Of a stretch of 64,000 bases of DNA, positions 11,508 to 23,372 are shown piece after piece. The notes below the pieces were generated by a model. That model did not search any database. It was given only the letters and a program-made list of their open reading frames with translations, and was not told the DNA's origin. Position 1 is the stretch's first letter. Each line of letters starts with the position of its first letter. This stretch comes from Tetrastigma voinierianum (Eukaryota > Streptophyta > Magnoliopsida > Vitales > Vitaceae), in contig JAEQBH010000132.1 of the NCBI GenBank assembly GCA_016808115.1, forward strand, positions 846,095 to 910,094, written 5' to 3'. The translations under genes were made by a program, and so were the position numbers.

Positions 11508-12640
11508 AAGACTGTTCTTACACAAACATGGCGATTTCCGCGATTCAGTGGTATCAACTGAACCACGGCGGAACCGCGTAATCTACAGGATGCGGACCCA
11601 CGGGAGATACGAGACGGGCCACCGAGGCGGCCTTAAGCGATCGAGCTACCTGAAAGCGAAGTGGAAGCACTCCGCCTCGTCAACTGACGCGGTATAGGAG
11701 ATAGAACAACTCACCGAGACAATACAACACCCCGGCGCAGACTACGGAAGTTAATATTCCTTTCATGAGAGGGGACGTAGGCTATGGTATTCCCCAGAAA
11801 TCTGCAGGGAGACGGGGCGGAATCTGAGTCGAGCCAGGGGCCTGGCTCACAACTAGCCTGTAGGGAAGAGTAAACGTTACACGGAGGACGTGGCGAACGT
11901 GGGACTACAACATCCCTCACCAATCACAAGAGAGCAGACATGGGAGCAAAGGTTATTCGGGGGACCGCCTCAATGAGAGCTAAGCCATGTAAGGAGGTAG
12001 TTAAAGGCGCGCCCGGACACCACGGATACCTTGGTGCAATAAGCGAATCTTGCTCACCCTTGGTTGCTAAACTACCCACTCCCGGCCAAATTCAGGATGC
12101 CTCAAGTAGAAGCGTTCGATGGCGTCAAGGATCCAGTAGACCATCTCAATACCTATAAGAATCAGATGGAGATGCATGGGTAATGGGACCACGTTGGTGC
12201 GGGTAGCCACACCGCCAAAGGCAGCTACCATGGCTGGTTCGCGAATCCCTCTTCTTGATTTCATCGTTCGAGAGTTGTATCAATCGCGTTCGTCTCCCCG
12301 CCGTGAGTAGGACATACAGGGGAAGCCGACTGTGCATTAGCCATCAGCGGAAGCCACGGAGATTTGAAGTCATACGTTGCAGCGGTTTAATGTCGAGTCC
12401 TTGAAGATAGATGTACTTGACGAAAGGTTCGCTGTCACGGCCTTCATTGCGGGGTTGGTACGGTCAAAGAACTGATGTTCCTGCTCTATCTCAAAAGGCC
12501 CTCAAGCTAACATGGCGAGGTTCTGCCCAGCCAGAAAAATGCATAAGCGAGAGGAGGCCCTCACGTCGAAGAAGGAGAGTTCTTTTGGCTAGCAAGGGAC
12601 AAAAGACAACATAGCGACAGGGACGGGCCGAGCAAGCGGC
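11497..12640 (+). pseudogene. Tat gag (capsid) remnant
   Basis: The clearest part is at 12078-12180, reading AKFRMPQVEAFDGVKDP and then VDHLNTYKNQMEMHG. This is the retrotransposon gag capsid start of Tat elements ('P.KFK.P.ie.YdG..DP.dHl..y...M'). Further on, at about 12395-12460, LDERFAVTAFIAGL and later codons match the downstream capsid region in a different frame. Single-base indels change frame at least twice between 12180 and 12620. Gag would build the virus-like particle in the cytoplasm. The N-terminal region (11500-12070) is readable only in fragments. Confidence 0.72.
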
Positions 12641-13200
12641 GGAGGAGAGTCTCCGGGAGGCGGGCCGGGGCTTGATCCCCCAAAGGCGAGGGAATCTTAG
12701 GAGATCCTTTGGGCCGCGTCGCGGCCAGACGACGGCTATTGCCTCGAGGCTAGCTTCACTCCCTTAACAGCCTCAGTGTCAGAAGTTCTACATGAAGTAC
12801 GGAACGAGCAATTCCTAAGATGGCCAGCGCAGATGAAATCAAATCCCGCTACCGAGAGATAACACCCGAATCTTGCGAGTTCCACCGGGGTATGGACCTT
12901 CCTTGCGGATAATATTATACGATTGAGAAGAGAATAGAGTATACGTCTGTAGCGGACGGATATCTACGGCGTTCCTTATCTTCGGGAACCAAGCTCAAGG
13001 CGGACCCGAGCGAAATCAGGCCCGGCTCCAGCCACCACCACCTCGTCGAGACTGACGACCGGATCAGCAACCCACAGGAAATCCACGTGATCTCGGGAGG
13101 ATTTCTTTGGAGGAGGAAGAATCTAGTTGACTCGGAGGCCCACTGCGCGACATAAGATCGGCGGAACATGGGAGAGTGCCGGTCGATGTCTAAAATGCCG
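12641..13200 (+). other. Tat gag C-terminus/linker, not resolved
   Basis: GC-rich sequence between the capsid and the protease. It should encode the gag tail and CCHC knuckle, but no knuckle or other motif is readable. The minus-strand frame at 12915-13220 looks like a shadow of this region. Confidence 0.35.
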
Positions 13201-13430
13201 CGAGTCGACACTACTATCACATTCTCCGACTCAGACTTGGAAGGGTGTCAGCACCCCATAGCTGACCATGGTAATCCAGCGTAATTGTGGCAAAATACGC
13301 GGTCCATCGGGTCCTAGTAGACAACGGGAGCTCGGCCGACATCATTTTTGCCAATAGCCGACAAAATAAATTGAAGAAAAGCTAGAACATCAACACTCAT
13401 CTCCGTGGGTTCTCAGGAGAAAAGGTATTC
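13201..13430 (+). pseudogene. Tat aspartic protease
   Basis: The stretch 13210-13250 reads ITFSDSDLEGCQHP, the usual lead-in to Tat protease ('I.F...D'). After a frame change, 13302-13349 reads VHRVLVDNGSSADIIF. D-N-G-S-S-A-D-I is the Tat version of the D-(S/T)-G active-site motif, so the catalytic Asp is present. Later residues are frame-shifted and are followed by a recognisable 'L' rich tail only in pieces. The enzyme would cleave the gag-pol precursor. Confidence 0.75.
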
Positions 13431-13999
13431 TGGTTGGGATCGATCAAGCAGTGCTAACCTTGGGGAGCCTTGTAGCTGCAATGACAAGGTTTCTCATAGT
13501 GGGCCTTGAGTCGACCTATAACATATTCTTTGGGTAGGCCCTCTCTTAACGCAATAAAAAGCCATCCCTCGACCTTACCACTTGGTAATCAAATTCCGTG
13601 ATGTGTTGGGGCTATTCGAGGAGATCGGCCCGAGTATGCAAGAATACCATAGCCTCTATGAAACAAAAGCGGTGATAAATGTAGGCATGGGGTGGGGCTT
13701 GATATCTGTGATGAAGTGTTCACTCGGCGGAGCCTCGGAAGAGTGGAGCCCGGTACAATGGATGTGACGGAGCATCTTGCTATATCGGCTCCAAATTGCG
13801 AGAAGGCCTCGAGGCCCCCTCCGATTCTAGGCGGAAGCGGGGACATCTTATGGAAACGAGGCTGACATAAGTGGCATCGACTCCCCGCGATCATCTCCAT
13901 CGCTAAACGCAACCCATCTCTCAAACGGGTTAAGCAAAAAAAGCGAAGTTTCGCCTTGAGAGAGACAAGGCCATCAGAAGAGGTCGGCAAAGCACCCAT

Positions 14000-14600
14000 C
14001 AGCGGGGGCATGTGAGGAGAGTAGTCTGGGTGGGTTGTGATGTTGTCTTTCGTCGAAAGCAAATGGCAAATCGCGGCTACGTATTAGTTCACCGATATAA
14101 ACAAAGCATACCCCCGAAGATGACTTCCACTGGGATCGGCGCATGTGATGCGGGCCATAGGCTCATAGCTTCATGGATCGCGTTCTCCGATTACCAGCGG
14201 ATAAACATGGACCCGGTGACGGGAGAGAGCGTCATTCATCGCGCACGAGGGGACCCTCTTTATTCTATCGAGGGTAATGCCATTTGGGCTCAAGAATGCG
14301 AGGAGCGGCCTACCAAAGGTTGCGTGAGCCGGATGTTTGGCTGAATAGGTCTGTGGAATATACATAGACGACATGCTGGTAAAGTCCGCTACAGCCGGTA
14401 CCCACATCGCTCACCTCTCCGAGACGTTCCGGATCCACGAGGATTATAACATGAAGGCGAATCGGTAATGCGCCTTCGGCGTGTCGTGAGAAAATTTACA
14501 GGCTTCATAGTCAACCCTGAAATTGAAGCAAATCAGGATAAAATAAAAGCATTGCTTGACATGCACCATCACCAAGCGGGATAAAGGAAGTACAACTGAC
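14000..14600 (+). pseudogene. Tat reverse transcriptase
   Basis: Motifs in order, in shifting frames: SDYQRINMDP (about 14190-14215, RT block 'D..SGY.QI.M'), VMPFGLKNAR (14274-14303, the 'MPFGL.NA' block), IYIDDMLVKS (14358-14387, catalytic YxDD), HLSETFRI, NMKANR and EKFTGFIV (14410-14520), then QDKIKALLDM. All main gypsy RT blocks survive, but at least four indels break the frame. The enzyme copies element RNA into cDNA inside the particle. Confidence is high in identity, nil in function. Confidence 0.85.
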
Positions 14601-14899
14601 TAACGGGGAGGATCACGACTCTAAGTCAGTCATTATGCGGGGCAAGTGACAAATGCCAACCTTTCTTCCAGTTTTGAAGAAAGCCTTTGATGGGATGAGA
14701 AATGTGAAGCGTTTGTAACCTTGAAGTATACTTGAGCTCGCCACCCACGTTCTAGTAAGCCCGATAGAAGGAGAAATCCTCACATTGTATTTGGCGTGTC
14801 AGTTTTTCAGCTAGCGCCGGTGCTGCGTAGAGAGACAAAGAGCGTCCTGGCTTCCAGTCTACTCTTTGCGGTGAGCCGAGGGAGGCGGGGAGAGGTATC

Positions 14900-15600
14900 A
14901 GAAAATGGAAAATTAATGCGCTGCGGTGTGCATGACTCGGAGACTTCGTCCTTATTTCCAGGCTCACACCATAGAAGTCCCGACCGAATACCCCATGAAG
15001 CAGGTGTTACATAAACCAGAGGTCTCTGGGAGGTTGATGAAATGGGCCATAGAGCTGAGCGAATTCGACATTCGGTACAAGCCAAAAACAGCCATAAAAG
15101 GACAGATCCTAGCCGATTTCGTCATGGAATTCGCCCCAGTAGAGCTTGCCGAGCCCACCCAATCAAGGGACGACCTCCCCATATGGAAGCTCTCTGTGGA
15201 TGGAGCCTCAAATGCTAAGGAAGTTTGAGCAGAGCATCCACCTCACCAGAGGGTAGTACATTGAGTATAAGCTGTGTTTAGTTCCATCGCTCCAACAACG
15301 AGGCCGAATACGAGGGCCGGTGAAGAAAGGTGCCTCAATCTCGCTCATTCATTAGAGGTCGATCAGCGAGGTCCATAGCGACTCCCAACCGTGGGCTGGT
15401 CGACAGATTGAAAGACACATACGAGGCCAAAGTGAGAAGATGGGCCCATATCTTCGCAAAGTCCGTGATTTATTAAAAAAGCTGTACTCGGGTCAGATCA
15501 AGTACGCCCCTCAGACCCGAGAATTCCTGGTGCCGACGCTGGCAAATCGGGCTACGCCGCAGGAAGATATCGGGAATCAACGCCCGTCGAATACCTCGTG
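14900..15600 (+). pseudogene. RT-linked RNase H end plus second (archaeal-like) RNase H
   Basis: A clean open frame at 14926-15228 reads RLRPYFQAHTIEVPTEYP, then KQVLHKPEVSGRLMKWAIEL, ELSEFDIRYKPKTAIKG, QILADFVMEF and, after a spacer, WKLSVDGASNA. The first blocks end the RT-linked RNase H and its connection. The W-x-L-x-V-D-G-A-S-N block opens a second RNase H, and NNEAEYEG (about 15290), GLVDRLKDTYEAKV (about 15400) and a PRAENS-like block (15510-15535, broken) continue it. A second RNase H of archaeal type is a known acquisition of the Tat lineage. The second domain is frame-broken. Confidence 0.75.
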
Positions 15601-15639
15601 AGCCCTCCGCCGACCTTACGTGATAGTACGCTACAAGAG

Positions 15640-16660
15640 CGCCCGTACTAAACTCGATGGACCCTGATGGGGATTATATTAATGACTTTAACCTTACCGC
15701 ACGACCCAAAGGAAGCGCTTAAGATAAGAGTGAGATCCTCCAGTTTACCAATCACAAGGGAAGCCTCTAAGGCGAGGATTCTTCACACTTTCCTAAAATG
15801 CATCGCAGAGAAGACAATCAACACGTATAAGAGAAGTGCACGAAGGCATATGCGGAACCATATCTGAGCTCGAGATCGTCGAAAGTTTTCTGAGGCAGGA
15901 TACTATCGCCCACAATGCTCAAAGATGCAACCAACCTGGTCAAAAGATGCAGAATCTGCCAGGAACAAGCTAAAATATCACGCCTCCCAGCAGAGCCTCT
16001 GACATCAATCACCAGCCCCTGGCCCTTCCAGCCGGGCCGACATATCAGTTCTCCGCCCACGCAAAGGCCAATGTAAATTTATAATCGTGGCAGATTACTA
16101 TTTCACTAAGTGGGCCGAGGCCGAGCCTCTTAGCCACAATCACAAGAGCGTAAGATACGCAACTTCAGATGGCGAGCGATCATATGCATTTGGTGTCCCG
16201 AGAGCCGGTCTCGGGAGAATCCAAACAGTTTGATAACGCAGCATCTGTGGACTCGCGGCCGAGCCTAATTAAAATTACTATCTACCGCCACCCACAATCA
16301 AATGTGGACAAGCCAAAGTCACCATCGTAACCCCGCGTCGCCCGAAAACCAAGCCGGGAAGAGCCGAAGGAGTTGGTCAATACCTCCCTAAGTACCTATG
16401 GGCCCATGTGGATCTAATACGTAAGTCAAGAACTCGGGAGACTCCATTTTCCCTAGCTTTTGGCACATAAGCAGTAGCCCCCGCTAGTTAGAGGTTCCCG
16501 TAATCGAGCTAGCCTCGGAGGAACAAAACGATGAGGCCCCGCTGTCAACTTAGAGCTCCCCTGACGAGAAGCTGAGTGTGTCAGACAGAGGAATACCAAA
16601 GGAAGACCGCTAGGCACTACAACAAGAGAGTCAGGTCTTGAAAAAGCTACTGCCCGCAAG
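15640..16660 (+). pseudogene. Tat integrase
   Basis: The zinc-binding region is hinted by HEG-CGTH near 15840-15860 and a degraded C-x-x-C region near 15930-15965. The core reads AEPLTSI (about 15995), SPWPF and KGQCKFIIVADYYFTKWAEA (16055-16120), corresponding to 'KGQ.KFIIVAVDYFTKW.EAEPL' with the catalytic Asp displaced by local scrambling. Later pieces include QFDNAA (about 16230), EELVNT (16365), FPLAFGT (16450) and DEKL/PKED (16570-16600), matching the 3' part. At least five frameshifts. Order after RNase H is as in gypsy elements. Confidence 0.75.
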
Positions 16661-17090
16661 GAAAATCCAGCATGTGGGGTTAGGCCCTAATTTGGAGGCC
16701 CTGATTGTATCTCTGCCGCTTTCAGACTCGTACCAGGAGTCTAAACAGAGGAAGGAAATCTAAGAAGATACATGGAATGCAGCATCTAAGCGCTTTTATC
16801 GCAGGCATCATCGTAATAAGGCCTTATGATTCCTTAGATGACGAGCCAGGGCGAGCACCGGTTGTTATTATTCTGATGTCTCAAATGTTCGCATGTAAAA
16901 AAAAAAAAAAAAGATATATATACATACAATGGAAAATTCACGGAAATAAAAGTACATCTTTATTCCAAGTCATGGTTGGATACAATCAATGGCGTCCTTG
17001 ATTACATCATAAAAAGCTTACAGTACAAGCAGCCAATTCCCCACGCACGCAAAGATAGCGCCTCTGCCACCCCAATACGTAACAATTCTC

Positions 17091-17290
17091 AAAAAAAAAA
17101 AGGGGGTGCTGAGAGACAAAGGAGAAAGACATAATGAAAAGAAGACAAGAAGGAGGAGAAGAGGAGAAAAGGAGGGGACAGAGGAGAGAGAAAAAGAAGA
17201 AGTGCATGAGAAAGTCAGGGAGATAGAAAGAAGAAAAGAAAGAAAAGAGGAGAGGCATACAGATATAGGAAGGAAGAAAGAGAACGAGGA
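17091..17290 (+). repeat. Homopurine (GA-rich) tract
   Basis: About 200 bp almost wholly of A and G on the plus strand, from an A11 run into 'aggaggagaagaggag' and 'gaaagaagaaaagaaag' with few interruptions. Both strands carry open frames here, of Arg/Lys/Glu on one side and Ser/Phe/Leu on the other. These reflect base composition and are not genes. Confidence 0.8.
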
Positions 17291-17719
17291 GGCGTGTGGA
17301 CGCACCATTCCCCCACCCTTAGGACGCATTCCCAAGCAAAGAGCTAGGGAATAACATAACTCCCATAAAGGGGAAACTAGGAAAAAACACAACTCCCACG
17401 CGGAGAAATCTGCAGCCGGCCCAGAGGGCGCCGAGAACCCCAACGAAGGAAGCCGAACATCAAGCATCCATCTTCTATAAACTTCATCCGCCCAGTATGG
17501 AAAGCAGAAATCTTCAAAAGCGTAAGGCACAAAGGCAAACAACCTCATTTATGAAAGCACCCAAGGCGTACACAACCGCTCCAAATTCCCCCCATCAATC
17601 AAAGATTAAAAGCTGCCACTTTTCAACTAAAGGACACACGGTAAACGTGCTCTTCTCATGTCGCCTTCACTAAGCATCTCTCCCCACAAGATGGATTCTC
17701 ACACGAAACGGTCCTTCAC

Positions 17720-20320
17720 ACGGTGCCGCCCGGCCACAGCGCCATAAGCCCAGTTGCTCACTCTGACGAGCTCTCCCTTCAACACAGGCGGACGAGCTCC
17801 TACTATCTATCAGGACGAGCCCTTCTCTGTACTACAAACGCACTGTGCCCTCCCCAAATTCATCGACAGCTCTCTTCAACAAAGGCGATGAGCCCTACTT
17901 CATTTTATCAGGATCTATGTCTTCCTTCAACACAAAGTGACGAGCCTCGCGATCTATAAGGATCGAAATCCTTCGTACCACAAACGACCCGGCCCTCCCC
18001 CAACCACCGACCCAGCCTCCTTCAAATCACTGCATCTGATCGAGCTCCTACACCTATATGACGAGCCCTTCATACTACAAACCCACTTGGCCCTCCCCTC
18101 GAAATCTCATTGACGAGCTCTCCCTTCAACACATGACGAGCTCCTACTATTTATCGTAGACGAGGTCTCCTTCTCAACACACAGCTGACGAGCTCTCGGC
18201 GACCTTATGGCGGACGAAGAGCCCCTTCTCCCTCAGACTACAAACACTGCCCCTCGTAAATCTCATTGACGAGCTCTCTCAACACAAAGTGATGAGCTCC
18301 TACTATTTATCGTGACGAGGTCTCCTTCAACACAAAGTGACGAGCTCCTCAAGGCCTATAAGACGAGCCCTTCTCTGTACTACAAATGACTGCCTCCCTA
18401 CAAATTCACAGCCTCCTTCAACACAAAGTGACGAGCTCCTATTACCTATCAGGACGAGCCCTTCTCTCAGACAAACACTGCCTCCCCGTGGAATCTCATT
18501 GACGAAGCTTCCTTCACAAAGCGGACGAGCTCCGTACTATTTATCAGACGAGGTCTCCTTCAACACAAAGTGACGAGCCTGCACCAAGTGACGAGCCCCT
18601 TCTCAGACTTCAAGAACAGACGGGGCCTCCCCTACAAATTTATATTGACGAGTAGCTCTCCCTTCAGCACAGGCGGACAAGCTCCTACTACCTATAAGGA
18701 TGAGCCTTCTTCGTACTACAAAACGTATCGCTCCTCCTGCAAACTCTATTGACGAAGCTTCCTTTCAATACAGCGACGAGCTCTTACTATTTGTATCGTG
18801 ACAGGTCTCTCAACACAGCTAACGAGTTCGCGATTTTGCTGACAGCCCTTCTCTCGATTTCAAATCAGACGGGCTCCTCCCTACAACGCCATCGACGAGC
18901 TCTCCTTCAAGCACAGCGGATTGAGCTCCTACACCTATCAGATCGAGCCCTTCTCTCAGATTCATAAACAGACGGCTCCTCGCAAATTCATTGACGAGCT
19001 CTCCCTTCAACACAGGCGGATGAGCTCCTACTATTTATCAGGACGAGGTCTCCCTTCAACACAAAGTGACGAGCTCGCGGGATCTATAAGGATCGGTTCT
19101 TCTACATAAAATGCATCTGCCCTCCTACAAATCTCATCGACGCTTCCCTTCAACACAAAAGCGGACGGCTCCTACTACCTATAAGGATGAGCCCTTCTTC
19201 AGAGCCACAAACGCATCTGCTCCTCCCCGCAAATCTCACGACGAGCTCTCCCTTCAACACAGACTGACGAGCTCCTACTATTTATCAGACGAGGTCTCCT
19301 TCAACACAGCGAACGTAGCCTCAAGGGACGAGGCGACGAGCCCTTCTCAGAGCCATAAACAGACGGCCTCCCTAAATTCTACTGATGAGCTCTCCTTCAA
19401 CACAAAGTGACGAGCTCCACACGATCGTGACCCAGCCCTTCCAGACTACAAACAGACCCGCCCTCCTCGCGGAACTTAGATCACGAGCCTCCTTCAACAC
19501 GTGACGATGAGCTCCTACTATTTATCGTAACGAGGTCTCTTCAACACACAAAGGACGAGCCCTCGGCATGACCTATAAAGATCGAGCCCTTCTCTCAGAC
19601 TACGCATGCATCGGCCCTCCCACAATCTCACGACGAGCTCCTCCTTCAACACAAAGGACGAGTCTTACACGACGATCGCAGCCCTTCAGACTACAAACAG
19701 ACTGCCCCCTCGCAAATTCATCGACAGCTCTCCTTCCAACACAAAGGATCGGTACCCTACTATTTATCGTGACGGCGCTCTTCAACACGCGACCAGTTCG
19801 ACCGATATAAGGATCTAGCCTCAGAGCCACAAACGACGCCTCTATAACTTATCAGACGAGCCTCCTTTCAACACAAAGCGACGAGCTCCTAATACTCCAT
19901 CGTACGAGCCCTTCTCTCAGACACAAATGCATCTGCTCCTCCTGCAGTTCCCATCGACGAGCTCTCCTTCAACACAAAGTGCACGAGTCTTACTCATTTA
20001 TCAGACAAGGTCTCCCTTTAACACAAAGGACGAGCCTCGCGACCTATAAGGATCGAGCCCTTCTCTCAGACATAAACAGATCTGCTTCTCCCTACAAATC
20101 TCATTGACGAGCTCTCCCTTCAACACAGCGACGAGCTCCATTACCTATCGTGACGAGCCCTCTCAGACTACAAACGCATCGGCTCCTCCCCGCAAATCTC
20201 AAATGACGAAGTTCTTCTTCTATTGTGAAAACGAGCTCCCATTAATCTATAAGGACGAGCCCTTCACCGTACTTCAAACGTATCGGGCCTCCTTACTATT
20301 CCCGCTGACGAAGCCGAGAC
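17720..20320 (+). repeat. Degenerate tandem array, units of about 100 and 155 bp
   Basis: Recurring words are 'gacgagctct', 'cttcaacacaaagtgacgag', 'ctcctactatttatca', 'gacgaggtctcc', 'ctataaggatcgag', 'cccttctctcagactaca' and 'cgcaaatctcattgacgag'. They repeat in this order over 2.6 kb. Long units contain the 'tttatca-gacgaggtctcc' half; short units skip from 'tatca' straight to 'gacgagccctt'. Many copies carry small deletions, so spacing varies. Short open frames exist but are interrupted at different places in each unit. It lies in the hypervariable 3' region of the Tat element. Confidence 0.88.
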
Positions 20321-20779
20321 ACTCTCCTTCGACATGTATAATCAAGCTCTAATCGACTACATAATCGGGCAAACCCCAGCCTCACTAACCCAACAGCATC
20401 ACGGAATGAAAGGACAAACAACACCCGCAGTGTCGACGCACGAGGGCCATAGCCCAAACCAACAAAGTCCCATCTGCATTAATCGCATAGCCGGGAAACC
20501 ACGCCGGGTCGACGTAATGACCTACAAAGTTTAAGATGATGCGAATTTGAATTTATATGATCCTCGCCTTGAGATGTACAGAATCGAAAGAATAGCAAAT
20601 AGCATAAAATTCCTAGGGAGCGAGTATCCATTAAAAGAAGGTTAATACAGGTAGTAGGCCCCAGGTCTAACAAAAAAAAAAAAAGAAGAAAAGCATAATA
20701 AAATTAGCGGAGACGAGCCTCGAATGTTAAGTATCAGGCCAGAAGAAAAGAATGAAGGGGCCTCACATGAGTACTAGGC

Positions 20780-22900
20780 TCACGGGGATTCGTTTGTCTC
20801 AGAAATATTCCTCTGCCTCTCCACCGTATTTGGGGAGGTCGAAGTCAAAATCGGTCGAGTGCGAGTGACTACCTGGCCCGAAAGCAAGCCACCCAGCCAC
20901 TTGAGCTGGCTTAGTCATGATTGCTAATGACCACCGTCCCTACGAACAACCATATCACCCGCGGATGAAGTTCGGTCGTGTCCATGACCTCCTCGCTTAG
21001 TTGTCTGATAAATCCGGCTTTGGGGACCGAAGTCGAGTGATCTCTAGCAATGCCCTCAAAATCTCACGACGAGCCATTTCAAGTTGTTTCTCCATTTACG
21101 TCGACCACGGTGACATGCGCCAACTCCATTTGCAAATCCGGATTTGTTGCCAGGGAGATGATGAGTTCCTCCGCAACAATTGAAGCTCACTGCGGGCGGG
21201 TGCGACCCCTCACGACCTCGATCAAATCATCTTCTGAATTTGAGAGTTAAATCTCGAACCTCACCAGCTCTCCCTCGGCGATCGATCAAGCTACTCCGGA
21301 CCTCGCCTTCCCTACTTTCGGCTCGATCACGAGCCAATGAGGCATGCTTCAGATCTGACGTAAGTCTTTCTATTTCTTCAGACAAATCTTTGCACTCGTC
21401 CACAGCGGCTCAAGTCCCTTTCGAGAGAGGTCAAGTAGTCACTTTCGCCTTATAAATTCAGGCTGATCCTTGCATGTTTTCTTTCGGTTTGGCTTTTCGG
21501 CCAAGCCCTTCAAATGAGTGGCGGCACAGAGACAAACACGAGAATTAGAACTTCGACCTGAGCCGGCGGGAGAGTCGACGCAATTATAAAAACTACCGAC
21601 AAATCCACGAAGAAACGGCGAGCCTCGTCAGCCCAAACGCTCCTTTGATCTCGATATCAGGAATCGTGAGGATGGATGAGCGGCACCGCGAGCGTTGACA
21701 TTGGATAGCGAAAGAATCTTTGACTTCATCAGCGCCCGATTTTGTTTCGCTGCCTCGACCGACCCGCCTTCCGGGGTAAACGCGAGTGAAGGAAGCGTTT
21801 TTATAGTTAGAAACCCAGCTACGCCATGGCGATCGCGCCCTCGCTCGATGGATTCCCCACCTCTGCGATGGGCTCGGAAGAGAGGCGAACAAAGAACCAG
21901 GGGAATCTCAGCCAGCGGGAATGGCGAGGACCGCTCGAGGCAGCAGCAGGATGAGGGGACTTGAAGGTGCTTAATCTACGAACTGTTGCGGATGGCTAAT
22001 CCCCTCTTAGGAGAGTCTGTTTTCCTCCTCTTTGCGCTCAGAGGTTTTGAGATATCAGCTAAATGAGCTAAGATCTCCCCTCGGGTAGGAATGACCACGG
22101 CGGGCTCGAGAAAGAGAAAACTCGAGTAGAGAGAGGCGAAGGCCACAAACGGAAAGATTTGGTGGACCGGATGGGATGGAGCGGAGACATCAGGCCTTGG
22201 CTCTGCGTAGGAGCGAGCGGAGCATTCGATCAAGCGGGCGGCAGGCGGTATCTTCGTCGCTAGCTCAAGTCCCGAGCATCGAGAAATATAAGGGAAACCC
22301 TAGGTCGGGGCGCATTCAGGCTTTAGATGAATTAAACTGAGGTAAGATGATACTCCGCGAAGGTTATCGAAACTCACGTTGCGGTGCGCACAGGGTGTCT
22401 TCACACATGCAAAGTTGTACTCCCGGTTGACCCTTGACAAAGAAATATGTCGAACTTTCCATGTCCTATGAGAAGAAGGAAGGTCAAAGGAAATCACCAA
22501 GGGGCTCGGGACGCCTAGGAAATAAACCAAACCCTCGGCGGTAGCCGTCGGTTAAAAGATGCGGGAGCAAAGCCACGTTAGGGACCTTGAGTCCACGTCT
22601 CTAAAGACCGGCCAAACCCCTTTAAAATGCCCCTGACCATTAGGGGCAGGTTGGGAAGAGCAGATATGAAAATCTTGAAGAACACATTTTGATGAAGATT
22701 GCAATGGAAAACGGGTAGATTATCAAAAATCTCGCGACCTCGAAAAAACACACCGTTCAGGGCGCGGAGGTAGCGTAACGAGTGAAAAATCGGGGGGACC
22801 ATACACGAACACCGGGAAGGACGATGTCGTTCAGCGAGTCGACTCGTATATAGGGCCAGCCTTGCTCGGTCCCACTTTCATGGCATGACGAGCAGAGCTT
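20780..22900 (-). pseudogene. Antisense ORF remnant of the Tat element
   Basis: Broken minus-strand frames carry protein-like segments. From right to left: FKIFISALPNLPLM and ILKGFGRSLETW (22578-22700), GVPSPLVISFDLPSSHRTWK (22400-22510), HLADISKPLSAKRRKTDS (22000-22060), then a helix-rich, coiled-coil-like part (DECKDLSEEIERLTSDL at 21360-21410, ARDRAESREGEVRSSLIDR at 21270-21330, and LATNPDLQMELAHVTVVDV at 21090-21150). Several Tat elements carry an antisense ORF in this position, related to the plant 'putative gypsy type transposon' family (Transposase_28-like). That link is by layout and general resemblance, not by search. Function unknown. Confidence 0.5.
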
Positions 22901-23372
22901 TGAAGTAGGCCACGCTTAGGATATTTGATCGGGTTTCTTTTCGCTGCGCTGCAAGGGAGGGAGAGCCGCCGCGGGAGCATGCGAGGATTAATGACGATCA
23001 AGCGGCCCGGGGGCTTCCTAGCTAGATCGAGTCGACCACAACGGGAGGACTAGCATGGATACGCAAGAGATGAAGAAGCGATTCAAGCCCATCCTTAAAA
23101 GCGAGCCGGTTTAAACAAGAAACATTAAGCGGGACCCGATGATCGGGACGGTAGAAACCTGAAAGCGCGATAAATAGAAAGTTAAGAGACGGAAGTAGCG
23201 GAAAGTCGTCAAAAGCGAAGAGACAAGCCTTGAAACCCGAAGGTCATTATTAATGTCAGGCCAATGAGCGACGGGGCTAATCCGAGATGGACACGAGGAA
23301 ATGGCGGTCGGTAGCCGGGAACAATTACGACCCTTGCCGCAGCGGTGGGTACCGCAGGCTGGGGGGCAAGCG

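Larger units (their letters stand above)
16661..23372 (+). other. Long 3' region of the Tat element
   Basis: This 6.7-kb stretch between integrase and the 3' LTR has no plus-strand gene. It holds a poly-A run at 16897-16911, a homopurine tract (17091-17290), GC-rich spacer (17360-17720), a degenerate tandem array (17720-20320), spacer (20320-20780) and an antisense coding remnant (20780-22900). Its right end, just before the LTR, is a G-rich polypurine-like 'ggctggggggcaag' (about 23357-23370). Plant Tat/Ogre elements are known for long, hypervariable 3' regions carrying tandem repeats. Confidence 0.7.

Noticed and set aside
17018..17548. A 176-codon minus-strand open frame rich in Ser, Phe and Leu, and its Arg/Lys/Glu-rich plus-strand partner
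   Set aside because: Both are translations of the homopurine tract. Composition is low-complexity, with no domain and no codon structure apart from the A/G bias.
17723..20352. A series of 60-100-codon plus-strand frames with similar peptides (SLQHRRTSSYYLS, DELSFNTK)
   Set aside because: They repeat because the DNA is a tandem array. Start and stop points fall at different places in each unit, and the frame is not kept between units.
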